Positions 18,220-27,087 of a stretch of 64,000 nt of DNA are shown here, piece after piece. The DNA comes from Paenibacillus oralis. Lineage in GTDB: Bacteria > Bacillota > Bacilli > Paenibacillales > Paenibacillaceae. Each line of letters begins with the position of its first letter. Position 1 is the first letter of the stretch. The position numbers and the translations under genes were made by a program. The notes beneath the pieces are model-generated. The model was not told the DNA's origin and did no database searches. It was given only the letters and a program-made list of their open reading frames with translations. The DNA lies in NCBI RefSeq assembly GCF_003863965.1, contig NZ_RRCN01000001.1, positions 6,941,071 to 7,005,070 on the forward strand, in the 5' to 3' direction.

Positions 18220-18419
18220 CATAAGGGCAAAAAATACCGCTATTTCGGCGCTCCCCCCTACTCTGAGTCAAATAGGGGACATTTATGTCGCTATTTTCTC
18301 ACCCCGCTGGGAGTTAGCCGCATTTCACACCGCTCATTGGAGAATAAGGCCATAAAATTCCGCTAATGGTGATGAACATGCTCAATCTCGGAAAATAAGA
18401 CCATAATTTTCCGCTATTT
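18220..18419. repeat. Four-motif intergenic element, family B (copy B1)
   Basis: 200 bp with motifs of type AATAAGGCCATAAAATTCCG followed by CTATT. The CCGCTA/TCGCTA landmarks are at 18237, 18288, 18360 and 18411 (spacing 51, 72, 51). The second motif fits better when read in reverse. The copy at 40037-40236 has exactly the same length and spacing. It lies between the convergent AraC and GH3 3' ends. Confidence 0.8.
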
Positions 18420-18500
18420 TTATGAAAGAGACTTAGTCAGGGTAGTGTTTCACCGTTTCATTCCCATAGTTGCCAATTCCCCATCTTTGAACCCGCCTTT

Positions 18501-21434
18501 TTAGCTGATACGGAACCGGCTGATTTGCACTTCGCCTTTGAGGTGAAGGTATACACTGCGGCGGCCTGATGCCCCTGTTACCTGCGCGGTTACCGTCGTC
18601 CAGGCCTGGCGGCCGCCGGTCGGCAGCACCCGGCACGTTCCGGCGGCTTCTCCATCCGGCAAGTCGAGCGTGATGACGATCTCCCCGCCCTTGAGATGCC
18701 CTGAAACTCTCGCTTCGAACTCCGACGCCCCTGCGCCGAACTCCACGTCACGGAAAGCGATCCAACCGCAACCGCTGTACTGAGTGGTACGGATGCTCTC
18801 GCCGCCCTCGCGGCATTCGTCGATGAAAACCCCGTCGTAATCGTCGTAATTCACCGCTTTGACAGGCTCGCGGAGCGAGCGCGGCGGAACCGTCTCACCT
18901 TCAACCCGAAGGGTTGCGGCAGCCGCGATATGGCCTGAGGACGGTCCGACCATAATCGTATAGTAGCCAGTTTCCACGCAATACCGTTCGCGGGTTACGT
19001 CCCAAAAAGCGAGCTCGGAAGCTTTCAATTCCAGCGTGACCGTCTTGGACTCGCCTGCCGCCAAATGAATCCGCTTGAAACCTTTAAGCGTCTTCAGCGG
19101 CCGAGGGACGCGGGAGGCTTCGGCCCGCACGTACAATTGAACAACCTCGTCTCCGTCCAGCTTTCCGGCATTCCGGATGTTCACCGATACGGCGACGGTG
19201 TCATCTTTCCCTATTTCCGCCCGGCTCAAGGACAATCCTCCGTATTCGAATGTCGTGTAGCTCAGCCCATGCCCAAAAGGATACAGCACTTCCCCGTCAA
19301 AATATTGGTAGGTCCGCTTCCCTTTAATAATGTCGTAATCCATAATATCCGGAAGCTGATCAACCGACTTGTACCAGGTCATGTTCAGCCGGCCCGCCGG
19401 GTTGTAGTCGCCGAACAGCACGTCGGCTAAGGCGTGCCCCAGCTCTTGCCCCGCATGGGACGTAAACATGATCGACGGGACATGCTCCTGCTCCCAGTTC
19501 ACCGCAAACGGATACCCGCCGACGATGGCGACAACCATTCGCGGATTGGCCGCTTTAACGGCTTGAATCAGTGCCTGCTGGGCTGGCGGCAGCGTAATGT
19601 CCGGCCGGTCGGTCGTCTCTTTCCCATTGATAAACGGGCTGTTGCCGACAAACACGATTGCCGTGTCCGCGTTCTTCGCCGCTTCGACGGCTAGCTGTAC
19701 ACCGCTTTGCACCACTTCTACGATAAATCCGTCTGCTGCGTAGGCAACGGCTTTTTCGTTGGAGGTGTTGGTTCCCGCGCTTACTACAGCTCCTGCGTCA
19801 ACTATTGCATTTGCGTCAACCTTTGTGGCTTCTTCCCCGTCTCCACCAGTTGCCTCTTCACGGTCCGTGTCAATGTTCATATATCCTTGGACGCCAACCG
19901 ACACCGGTTTGCCCTCCCAAGATTTCATCCGCACGGAGCCGTCTTCCTGCGTTTCGAACCCAAACGCTTCCTTCACGAACCAGCCGCGCGCTTCGTCCGC
20001 CATCGCCTCAAGCCGGCCCGATTCGCTTTCGGTGACGAATTTCCCGCTGCTTAAAGCCCGCAGCGTAATCTGCCCCCAGCCCCAATCGTTCCGCTCAAAC
20101 ACTTCGGCCTGTTCCGCGTTTTCGCAGTCCGCAACCAGCGCAGCTCCGCCCGATTCGCCAGCGGCGATGGCGACGTATTTGCCGGTCGCCGCCGAACGCA
20201 GGCGGATTCGATCCAGGCCCGTTGTAAATTGCACCGGACGGCCGTTCATTTTCTCCGTCACGCCCTGCAGCGGAGTTACGCGGTACGGCGGCGTACCGCT
20301 GTACCAGTCGGTGAACGCCTCGTCCGCCAGCGGGCCGATCACCGCCACTGAAGCCGCGTCCTTGCCCAGGGGCAGCAGGCTGTCGTTTTTCAGCAGCACG
20401 ACCGATTCGCGGGCCGCTTCCAGCGCCAGCGCGGCATGCTCCGGCGCGCACAGCTTCGATTCCGGCACATGGCCGTACGGATTCCGGTCCTCGGGATCGA
20501 ATTCGCCAAGCCGGAACCGGACGCGGAACGTGTTGCGCAGCGCGCTGTCCAAATCGGCCTCCGTCAGCAGTCCCTGCTCCAAAGCGTCACGCAGCGCCTG
20601 CTGCGAGATCGGCTGATCGTCCGTAATGCTGTCGATGCCGGCCTTAATCGAGCCGGCGACCGCTTCGGCGTAAGAGTCCACGTAATGGTGGTCCATCACG
20701 GTACCGAGCACGTCCCCGGCATCGCCGACGACAAAGCCGTCCATGCCCCATTCGCCTTTGACGATGGTTTTCACCTCATGGTTGAAGTTGCAAGGCGTCC
20801 CGTTGATGCCGTTGTACGCCGTCATCATCGAACCTGCGCGCCCGTCGCGGAAAGCCGGCTCAAACGCCTTCAAGTAATATTCCCGCTTGTTTCGCGGATC
20901 AATGCTGACCGATGCGCTTCCGCGATCCGCCTCATTGTTGTTGCCATAGAAATGTTTTAAGGTAGCTACGGCTTTGTAATAAAAAGGATGATCCCCCTGC
21001 AGGCCTTTGACGAGCCCCGTCGTCAGGGCTCCCGTTAAATGCGGATCCTCCCCGTAAGCCTCTTCAGTGCGCCCCCAGCGCGGGTCCCGCTCCATATCGA
21101 CCGTCGGCGCCCAAATCGTCAGCCCGTTAATGGCCGGGTCGCGCTGGTAATAGACCCGCGCCTCGTCCCCGATGACGGAGCCGATTTTTTGCAGCAGTTC
21201 GGGGTTCCAGGTACAGGCCAGCCCCGTATTTTGCGGGAACACTGTCGCTTCGCCAAGCCAGGCCACGCCATGCGCGCCCTCCGTGCCATGCTTGTATTTG
21301 TTCACCCCAAGACGTGGAATATTCGTCTGATATTGGCACATCAGCTCGATTTTCTCTGCGAGGGTAAAACGCGATATCAAATCGTCGACCCGTTCCATCA
21401 GCGGAAGATCCGGGTTTTGATAAGGATAACTCAT
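18501..21434 (-). CDS. GH3 beta-glucosidase/beta-xylosidase with fascin-like insert and CBM6-like tail
   Basis: About 977 residues. The GH3 barrel opens with NPDLPLMERVDDLISRFTLAEKI; the nucleophile Asp lies in DGFVVGDAGDVLG (usual form GFVVSD), and the alpha/beta sandwich contains VAVIGPLADEAF. An insert of about 130 residues (IRLRSAATGKYVAIAAG, LRALSSGKFVTE) resembles a fascin-type beta-trefoil. A fibronectin-III-like domain (GDEVVQLYVRAE...PLKTLKGFKRI) follows, then a C-terminal CBM6-like beta-sandwich (YSGCGWIAFRDVEFG to QISRFRIS). No signal peptide is present. The ATG at 21434 gives the common family start MSYPYQNPDLP; longer forms lack a clear ribosome site. A likely CRE lies about 100 bp upstream. 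The natural substrate could be a gluco- or xylo-oligosaccharide. Confidence 0.9.
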   Translation of the reverse strand: MSYPYQNPDLPLMERVDDLISRFTLAEKIELMCQYQTNIPRLGVNKYKHGTEGAHGVAWLGEATVFPQNTGLACTWNPELLQKIGSVIGDEARVYYQRDPAINGLTIWAPTVDMERDPRWGRTEEAYGEDPHLTGALTTGLVKGLQGDHPFYYKAVATLKHFYGNNNEADRGSASVSIDPRNKREYYLKAFEPAFRDGRAGSMMTAYNGINGTPCNFNHEVKTIVKGEWGMDGFVVGDAGDVLGTVMDHHYVDSYAEAVAGSIKAGIDSITDDQPISQQALRDALEQGLLTEADLDSALRNTFRVRFRLGEFDPEDRNPYGHVPESKLCAPEHAALALEAARESVVLLKNDSLLPLGKDAASVAVIGPLADEAFTDWYSGTPPYRVTPLQGVTEKMNGRPVQFTTGLDRIRLRSAATGKYVAIAAGESGGAALVADCENAEQAEVFERNDWGWGQITLRALSSGKFVTESESGRLEAMADEARGWFVKEAFGFETQEDGSVRMKSWEGKPVSVGVQGYMNIDTDREEATGGDGEEATKVDANAIVDAGAVVSAGTNTSNEKAVAYAADGFIVEVVQSGVQLAVEAAKNADTAIVFVGNSPFINGKETTDRPDITLPPAQQALIQAVKAANPRMVVAIVGGYPFAVNWEQEHVPSIMFTSHAGQELGHALADVLFGDYNPAGRLNMTWYKSVDQLPDIMDYDIIKGKRTYQYFDGEVLYPFGHGLSYTTFEYGGLSLSRAEIGKDDTVAVSVNIRNAGKLDGDEVVQLYVRAEASRVPRPLKTLKGFKRIHLAAGESKTVTLELKASELAFWDVTRERYCVETGYYTIMVGPSSGHIAAAATLRVEGETVPPRSLREPVKAVNYDDYDGVFIDECREGGESIRTTQYSGCGWIAFRDVEFGAGASEFEARVSGHLKGGEIVITLDLPDGEAAGTCRVLPTGGRQAWTTVTAQVTGASGRRSVYLHLKGEVQISRFRIS

Positions 21435-21535
21435 GTCACGACCCCATCCCATTTTGATTTTCCGGTTTGTAAGCGCTGCACAAATCACGCGTTCCAAAAC
21501 CGCTTTCGTTTCATCCCCCCCATCATACAATGCTC

Positions 21536-21549
21536 CGAAAGCGCTTTAT
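21536..21549 (-). promoter_or_regulatory. Candidate catabolite-responsive element (CcpA site) of the GH3 gene
   Basis: CGAAAGCGCTTTAT matches the Gram-positive cre consensus around the central AAAGCGCTTT. It lies about 100 bp upstream of the GH3 start, where CcpA binding would repress in glucose. Inferred from sequence only. Confidence 0.5.
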
Positions 21550-21551
21550 AC

Positions 21552-22575
21552 AACGATAATTAGTCATGTTTTCATGTAAAAATCTAGATTATCTGCTTAA
21601 GGAGAGGAGAAATGATATGAAACGCAAACTAAAAATCGTTGTTACGGGGATTGTACGGGCGTTTCCAAAACGAAATAATGGCCTTGTCGACGGACAAGTT
21701 GATCTCTGAGGTCAATATCCGCTGTCCGGACGCTTTGCACGATTATCCCGTTTGATCCGGAAGCAGAGAGCAAGTTAAATTCAGAAAAAGAAAATAGATC
21801 TTGGAAGGAGCAGACATGTTCGAGATCGTTAGACAGGTTTGTGAGAAAGAGGTTTGTTGAGAAGGAGGTTTAGGAGAAGTGAAGCAGACCTGACGGGAGG
21901 AATGGGGCAAGACACCGAAAAAAATGAAAGGACCGTGATTAGCCCCTACCCTTATCCCCTGAACAAAAGGAATAATCGTGCAAAGCAGCATGCAGGGATA
22001 CCAAGACACGAACGCTATAGACAGCCACCGATATCAAATTAAAGGATGCTGCGTTCTTTTCCATCTCGGATCTTAGGATCGAAGAATCGGTTAACAGTAT
22101 CCTTAACGACAGGGATCTCAATGAAGACCTAGGGCGTTTGGGTTAATGTGAGCGAGATTACTGGAATGAGATGCGACGGCGTTGTAGAGTATATTTATGA
22201 GTATAAACCATAAGCCTTCTGTCGATGAAAGCATTTTTCTAATAACGTTAAACTAACAAGTAATACACGGTAAAGTAAGTCTGCGAGCGTGAATCCGTCC
22301 TGCGATCCGTTATTTATGTCATTCTTTGGGGCGTTTACGGGTTTATCCTAGGCAGGAAAGGGATAAGGTTCATCAGGTTCTTAACGTATTATTGGGGAAT
22401 CGGGATGTTAATATATATATATATTGGGTTACTTGTTACAACTTGAGTGGCTGCAGTTACTTCCTAATCTTGCAGTGTTTATTTTCGCAGGTCCCTTATA
22501 CGGATTAAGGCATCTTGGCCAACCATCAGAGAAATACCTCAAAAACGTTAGGAATCACCAGGCCACCCCAATCGG
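21552..22575. other. About 1 kb without an intact gene, probably decayed
   Basis: Several short frames have good ribosome sites but stop early. One is AAGGAGAGGAG then ATG at 21617 (MKRKLKIVVTGIVRAF, about 30 codons), whose next frame continues EIMALSTDKLISEVNIRC for another 25. Another starts at GTG 22148 (VSEITGMRCDGVVEYIYEYK, stop at 22213), with a +1 frame continuing KPSVDESIFLITLN. This pattern of frame-split fragments suggests disrupted genes. I cannot assign them to a family. A short TA repeat lies at 22411-22423. Confidence 0.45.
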
Positions 22576-22611
22576 ATAGGAGGCTACCCATTAGTTGAGT
22601 AGCCGACCTTC

Positions 22612-22648
22612 CACACCACCGTACGTACCGTTCGGTATACGGCGGTTC
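22612..22648 (-). ncRNA. Group II intron domain V catalytic hairpin
   Basis: On the minus strand GAACCGCCGTATACC, GAACGG, then TACGTACGGTGGTG form the conserved domain V hairpin. It overlaps the stop codon of the maturase gene (22647-22649) by about two bases. Domain VI follows at about 22578-22608. Confidence 0.85.
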
Positions 22649-24050
22649 AACCGTTTAAGTGCAATTGACGAAGGCGCTCGTACTGGGCAGGGAAGTCATA
22701 ATACCCTGCCCGTGCGAGCTTTTCGTTTGTAACAGAGCGTTGTAATACCGCGCTTCCGGCAATGCGCCAATAACCCAGCCGAGTGTTTCCCCATGGGTAG
22801 GCCTGCCATTCCGGCACTCCCAGCTTCCGCAGGTTCTGCACCTTCGTTTTCGGCTTCTTCCACTGCTTCCAGATGTACATGCGTACCCGCCTTCGCAGCC
22901 ATTCATTCCAGCTTTGCAAGATTCGTTTCATGTCGGCTACATAGTAATAACCGATCCATCCACGAATGTAGACTTTTACCTTCTCCATAACCTGCCTGAC
23001 ATTTCTTCCTTGACTTCGGCTCGTCAGTTCTTTCAGCTTCTTCTTTGCTTTGGCAAGGGATTGCGGGTGGACTCGAATAAATACGCCGCTTCCGTTCTTC
23101 CCCAATGCAAAGCCTAGGAATTTGAAATGCTTCCGGGCAACTGCACTGACCACCTTGCTTTTCCGAGCGTTCATCTGGAGTCTTAGTTTGTTCTCAAGAT
23201 ATTTCCGGCATGATTCCAGAAGCCGCGTTGCTGCTCGCTTGCTCTTGGCTAGCACCACGATGTCATCCGCATAGCGGATGACGATGACGCCTCGGCTTCT
23301 CATCTCCTGATCGAATTCGTTCAGATAGATGTTCGCCAGCAAGGGGGATAAGGGGCCGCCCTGCGGAGAACCTTCCTCTGTTTTGCAATGAACCCCGTTC
23401 TCCATAACCCCGCTTTTCAGATATTTCTTAATCAGGTCGGTTACGCGCTTGTCCTGGACTTGCTTGCGCAACAGGCTCATGAGCAACTCATGGTTCAGCG
23501 TGTCGAAATACTTCGAGAGGTCGATTTCTACGGCATGGCTGTAGCCCTGCTCTGCATAAGCTTTCACTTGCTGGATGGCCTGCTGGGCGCTTCTTCTGGG
23601 GCGGTAGCCGTAGCTTCCCTCCGAGAAGAGCCGCTCAAATAGCGGTTGCAACTGCTGGGCGATGGCTTGCTGAATCACTCGGTCCACCACGGTGGGAATA
23701 CCGAGTTTTCGCACTCCGCTTCCATCTGGTTTGGGGATTTCCTTGCGCCGTACCGGGCTTGGCTTGTATCTTCCTTCCCGGATGCTTTGCAGTAGCTCGT
23801 TTCTGTTTTCTCGCAGCCACGGTAATGCCTCCTCCACGGTCATGCCGTCGATTCCCGGCGCCCCGTGGTTGCTTTTGACTTGCTTGTAGGCTTTGTTCAG
23901 GTTGTCCCTGCCCAGGATCCTTTCCAGCAAGTCCTTTGCACCGTCTCTTTCTCTACTCTCCCGAGTGCCAATGCTCTGCGCTCCTGCATACTCTTCGTGT
24001 TCCACACTATCCCTTTGCCGGCAGCCCTTTCGGTATTCTGCTTTCATCAC
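22647..24050 (-). CDS. ltrA: Group II intron reverse transcriptase/maturase
   Basis: 467 residues. Reverse-transcriptase blocks are in order: NHGAPGIDGMTVEE, RRKEIPKPDGSGVRKLGIP, the block GSYGYRPRRSAQQAI, DLSKYFDTLNHELL, GSPQGGPLSPLLANIYL and the catalytic VIRYADDIVVLA. The group II maturase/X domain follows (VKVYIRGWIGYYYVADM, RRRVRMYIWKQWK). No C-terminal HNH endonuclease is seen, as expected for class C. It lies in intron domain IV and would help splicing and reverse-splice the RNA into terminator-like DNA. AAGGAGAG precedes the start, and either a GTG or the next ATG may be used. No frameshift or missing motif was seen. Confidence 0.93.
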   Translation of the reverse strand: MMKAEYRKGCRQRDSVEHEEYAGAQSIGTRESRERDGAKDLLERILGRDNLNKAYKQVKSNHGAPGIDGMTVEEALPWLRENRNELLQSIREGRYKPSPVRRKEIPKPDGSGVRKLGIPTVVDRVIQQAIAQQLQPLFERLFSEGSYGYRPRRSAQQAIQQVKAYAEQGYSHAVEIDLSKYFDTLNHELLMSLLRKQVQDKRVTDLIKKYLKSGVMENGVHCKTEEGSPQGGPLSPLLANIYLNEFDQEMRSRGVIVIRYADDIVVLAKSKRAATRLLESCRKYLENKLRLQMNARKSKVVSAVARKHFKFLGFALGKNGSGVFIRVHPQSLAKAKKKLKELTSRSQGRNVRQVMEKVKVYIRGWIGYYYVADMKRILQSWNEWLRRRVRMYIWKQWKKPKTKVQNLRKLGVPEWQAYPWGNTRLGYWRIAGSAVLQRSVTNEKLARAGYYDFPAQYERLRQLHLNG

Positions 24051-24473
24051 ACCGACTCTCCTTCCTGTATGTACTCGAGATTTACGATTGTTCGGCCCTT
24101 CCCGAAAAAAAAAATTCGGTAGTATGGCCTCTGCTGACTTCTCACAACAAGCTTTACTCCGTCTTTCGGATTTTTTTTTTTCTACTCGACGTCTGTGAGA
24201 CCTCCCCGGGTAAGAGCGATAACCTTCCCCTCATCTATCTGCCACATTTACATGATAGGATTCGGGCAGTATTGGACTTTGCTTTGGTGTGCAAGCTCGT
24301 CCGTCCCACCATGCCTTTTATGTGATTTCTGTTCGTCAGACCGAGGGTTTGCCTCCGGCTTCCTTCAGATTCTACCTCACGGCAGACACCCTTGCCTTTG
24401 GCTAACAGTTCCTACTGCCAAGCCTGTAGCGGACTTTCACCGCCAAGTTATCGCCCATGCCGGGCGCACACAC

Positions 24474-24510
24474 CAAAACGACCGCTTTCCGCACTCGGAA
24501 AACGGCCGTT
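24474..24510 (-). terminator. Terminator of the arabinanase transcript, intron target
   Basis: AACGGCCGTTTTCCG pairs with CGGAAAGCGGTCGTT (with G-U pairs), followed on the minus strand by TTTTGGTGT. The intron's first base follows immediately. Confidence 0.75.
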
Positions 24511-24534
24511 GCCACGCCCCACCTGGGCTTTCTA

Positions 24535-27054
24535 TCATCCTTTTTCTTCGGCAAGCTTGTGAATCACAGCCTCCGTAACCGGGATGTCATAGATACGGAG
24601 CTCATCCAGCATGCCTTTGAACGGCGGGTCCCACCAGTTTACGCCCAGGCTGAACGTGCCGTCCTCCGTCGTAAACACGTCCGGGAATCCGCTGCCGGCA
24701 AACTTTTGATCCCCGTCGATGTAGACCTTCACCGCTCCCTCATCGGCCGTGAAGGCGACATGGTGCCACTCGTTCAACGGGAGCTTAACGCCGGTCGCCC
24801 CGTCGTACCAGGCTTCGCCCGACCACAGCATCGTGTTGTTGTCCCACGCTTCCGGCACCAGACTGATCCAGCTTGACGCAGAGCTGGCGCCGAAAAACGT
24901 TGTCGTAAACTGCGTATACTGCTGCGGATAAACCCAGAACGAAACCGAATAACGGTTTCCGGCAATCAGTCCGCTTGGCAGCTTGTTCCCGGAACTTCCG
25001 TCAAACACCGCCGCCTTGCCGCCAACACCGTCCGCATAAGCCATCGTACCGCCTGTACGGTCAATCCGATCGCCGGTCACGACCCCTTCACCAAACCGGC
25101 CATAGGAATCGCTTAAATCGCCCTCAAAAGAAAACCGCGCCTGCAAACCGTACTCCGGATCGATCGGAGCCACGACAACCGTGAACGTTTTGGTGGCGGA
25201 AGCTTTCCCTTTCTTAATCGTCGCCGTCAGCGTTGCCGCCGCACCAATCTCTCCAACCTCCGGCGGATAAATCACCCCGGTATCGGAAACAACGCCAGGG
25301 TTCGAAGATTTCCAGGCGATCGCAGCGCCGTGGGTCCCTCGCGCAGGAAGGTTCAAATTGGCCATCACCTTGCTCGTATCCCCCAAATCCAGTGCTTCAA
25401 CCACCGCTTTCACGACCTGCCGGTCCGACATGTCCGGCTGCTGAATCCCCCAAACAGACTCTCCTTTGCTTGAAACGGCTGTAAAGGTCAACGTTTCGCC
25501 GCCCAAATCGGCGTCCCAGCCGCGGACGAACACGCCGCGATAAACCTCGTCCCCCAGCGTAAGAGTCGCCTCGTACTTGCCGGACAGCCGCCATTTCCCC
25601 GTCACGTCGCCGCTAATCGTGTTGTCCTTGTTCAGGCGGATATGGACTGATTTAACGATATCCCCGGAATAGGCCAGCCCGTGGTTCACGAATTTATAAT
25701 CGCCGGCCACCTGGGACGCCTTCACCGTTTGCAGGTTTTCCCCGGCATAACGTTCCGGAGCGACGACAAACCACCCGTCCCGGTTGAGGAACATCTGATG
25801 GACTCGAACCTCGTGCAGCTCTCCTTGTTGCGGAAAACGCGTATGGAACACGAGAAAATACTTGCCGGTCTGCTCATCATACAGCACCGAATTATGCCCC
25901 GGAGACGCATAACCGTAGCCGATGCCCGTGCCGCTGTCCCCGATTTCCCGCTGGAACAGGAAGTTGCCCAGCATTTTGATGCCATAAGCGGAGTTTTCCG
26001 TATTCGGCGGCAGTACCGCATTTTGCCCCGCCGCGTCCACATACGGGCCGTCCGGGCTCGCCGTGCGGAACTGCCTGATGTTATATCCGCCGCTTGCGCC
26101 AAGCCAGCCGTACGATACGTTCAAATAATAGTAGCCGGTCCCCCGATCATAAACGATGTACGGACCTTCCCCGGACTTCGTATACCCGCCGGCGATTTTC
26201 GTGCCGAAATAGCGGTCAACCAGCCTGCCGTCCGCCGTCGTCCCATCCTTCCCGGGAAAAATCGGCCGGCCCGTCGCCGGATCTAGCTCCAGCAGGAAGA
26301 TTCCACCCGACCAAGAGCCGTAAGCCATCCACAACTTCCCCTCCCCGTCAAAAAACGGCGCGGCATCGATCGCGTTCGGATACAACGTGTTGTTGTAGGA
26401 GCCGTCGCTATTGAACCAACCCGCGTTCACGCCCGAAAGAACTCCGCTCTCAATCAGCCGCTCAATATTCGTATTCGTCCACTTTTTGTTCACCTTGCTG
26501 TCCGCATCATACGCTTCGTCCCTCGTAAACCCGGAGTACACGACGGTATCCGCGTACTTATAGGGCCCTTCGATATTTTTCGACACCGCCAAGCCGATCG
26601 CCGAACGTATATAGGTGGAGGACGCGCTGTAATACATCATGTACGCCCCGCGCGTGCCGTCCTCATTGACGAAATGCTCGTTCCAGATAAGACCCGGCGC
26701 CCAGACGGCAAAGCCGCCTTTGCTGTCCGCGTCGTTTTCCCCGGCCCAGGTGAACGAACCGGCCAAATTTTCCGATAAATCCCCATACAGCGCATTGCCC
26801 GGCGTTTGGTAGCCGTTCGTGAACGCCGCCCAATTCAGCAAATCGGCGGATTTGGCCGCTTCGATATGCGAACCGAACACGTAATACGTCTCACCGTCCT
26901 TAATGATCGAAGGATCGTGCACCGATACGTTCGTAAACGCCGGGGATTTCCCCGGCTTCTTCGCCGCCAGATTGTCGGCGGAAGCCGCGGCCGGCACCAG
27001 CATCACGAGGATCAGAACCATCGCCGCGAACCTGCCAAACCCTCTCATTCTCAT
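24535..27054 (-). CDS. Secreted GH43 arabinan-active glycosidase with Ig-like and LamG domains
   Basis: About 839 residues. A Sec signal peptide (MRMRGFGRFAAMVLILVMLVPAAASA) is followed by a GH43 five-bladed propeller: VHDPSIIKDGETYYVFGS carries the catalytic base Asp, VWAPGLIW is a propeller motif, and HNSVLYDEQTGKYFLVFHTRF is near its end. This set is typical of endo-1,5-alpha-L-arabinanases. Next come a bacterial Ig-like module (IAWKSSNPGVVSDTGVIYPP) and a C-terminal LamG/concanavalin-like domain (YSVSFWVYPQQYTQF to GMLDELRIYDIPVTEA) that may bind polysaccharide. The ATG at 27054 is chosen because GGGAGGAG lies six bases before it. It is the last gene of the importer operon, so secreted cleavage and uptake are probably co-regulated. 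Confidence 0.88.
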   Translation of the reverse strand: MRMRGFGRFAAMVLILVMLVPAAASADNLAAKKPGKSPAFTNVSVHDPSIIKDGETYYVFGSHIEAAKSADLLNWAAFTNGYQTPGNALYGDLSENLAGSFTWAGENDADSKGGFAVWAPGLIWNEHFVNEDGTRGAYMMYYSASSTYIRSAIGLAVSKNIEGPYKYADTVVYSGFTRDEAYDADSKVNKKWTNTNIERLIESGVLSGVNAGWFNSDGSYNNTLYPNAIDAAPFFDGEGKLWMAYGSWSGGIFLLELDPATGRPIFPGKDGTTADGRLVDRYFGTKIAGGYTKSGEGPYIVYDRGTGYYYLNVSYGWLGASGGYNIRQFRTASPDGPYVDAAGQNAVLPPNTENSAYGIKMLGNFLFQREIGDSGTGIGYGYASPGHNSVLYDEQTGKYFLVFHTRFPQQGELHEVRVHQMFLNRDGWFVVAPERYAGENLQTVKASQVAGDYKFVNHGLAYSGDIVKSVHIRLNKDNTISGDVTGKWRLSGKYEATLTLGDEVYRGVFVRGWDADLGGETLTFTAVSSKGESVWGIQQPDMSDRQVVKAVVEALDLGDTSKVMANLNLPARGTHGAAIAWKSSNPGVVSDTGVIYPPEVGEIGAAATLTATIKKGKASATKTFTVVVAPIDPEYGLQARFSFEGDLSDSYGRFGEGVVTGDRIDRTGGTMAYADGVGGKAAVFDGSSGNKLPSGLIAGNRYSVSFWVYPQQYTQFTTTFFGASSASSWISLVPEAWDNNTMLWSGEAWYDGATGVKLPLNEWHHVAFTADEGAVKVYIDGDQKFAGSGFPDVFTTEDGTFSLGVNWWDPPFKGMLDELRIYDIPVTEAVIHKLAEEKG

Positions 27055-27087
27055 GAAAACTCCTCCCTGCAATGGAATGGCTGAACC

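Larger units (their letters stand above)
22576..24469 (-). mobile_element. Group IIC self-splicing intron with maturase
   Basis: About 1.9 kb. The 5' end at about 24469 reads GTGCGCCCGGCATGGGCG, and the 3' end at about 22576 reads GCCTCCTAT. Internal blocks (ACCCTCGGTCTGACGAAC, TTACCCGGGGAGGTCT) and domain V closely follow the group IIC intron of Oceanobacillus iheyensis as I remember it. It sits directly behind the terminator hairpin of the upstream arabinanase gene, the classic insertion site of class C introns. Boundaries are probably right to within 1-3 bases. Domain IV holds the intact maturase gene, so the element may be active. Confidence 0.88.

Noticed and set aside
22326..22508. 60-codon plus-strand frame before the intron
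   Set aside because: No ribosome site and no similarity recognised; contains a TA repeat.
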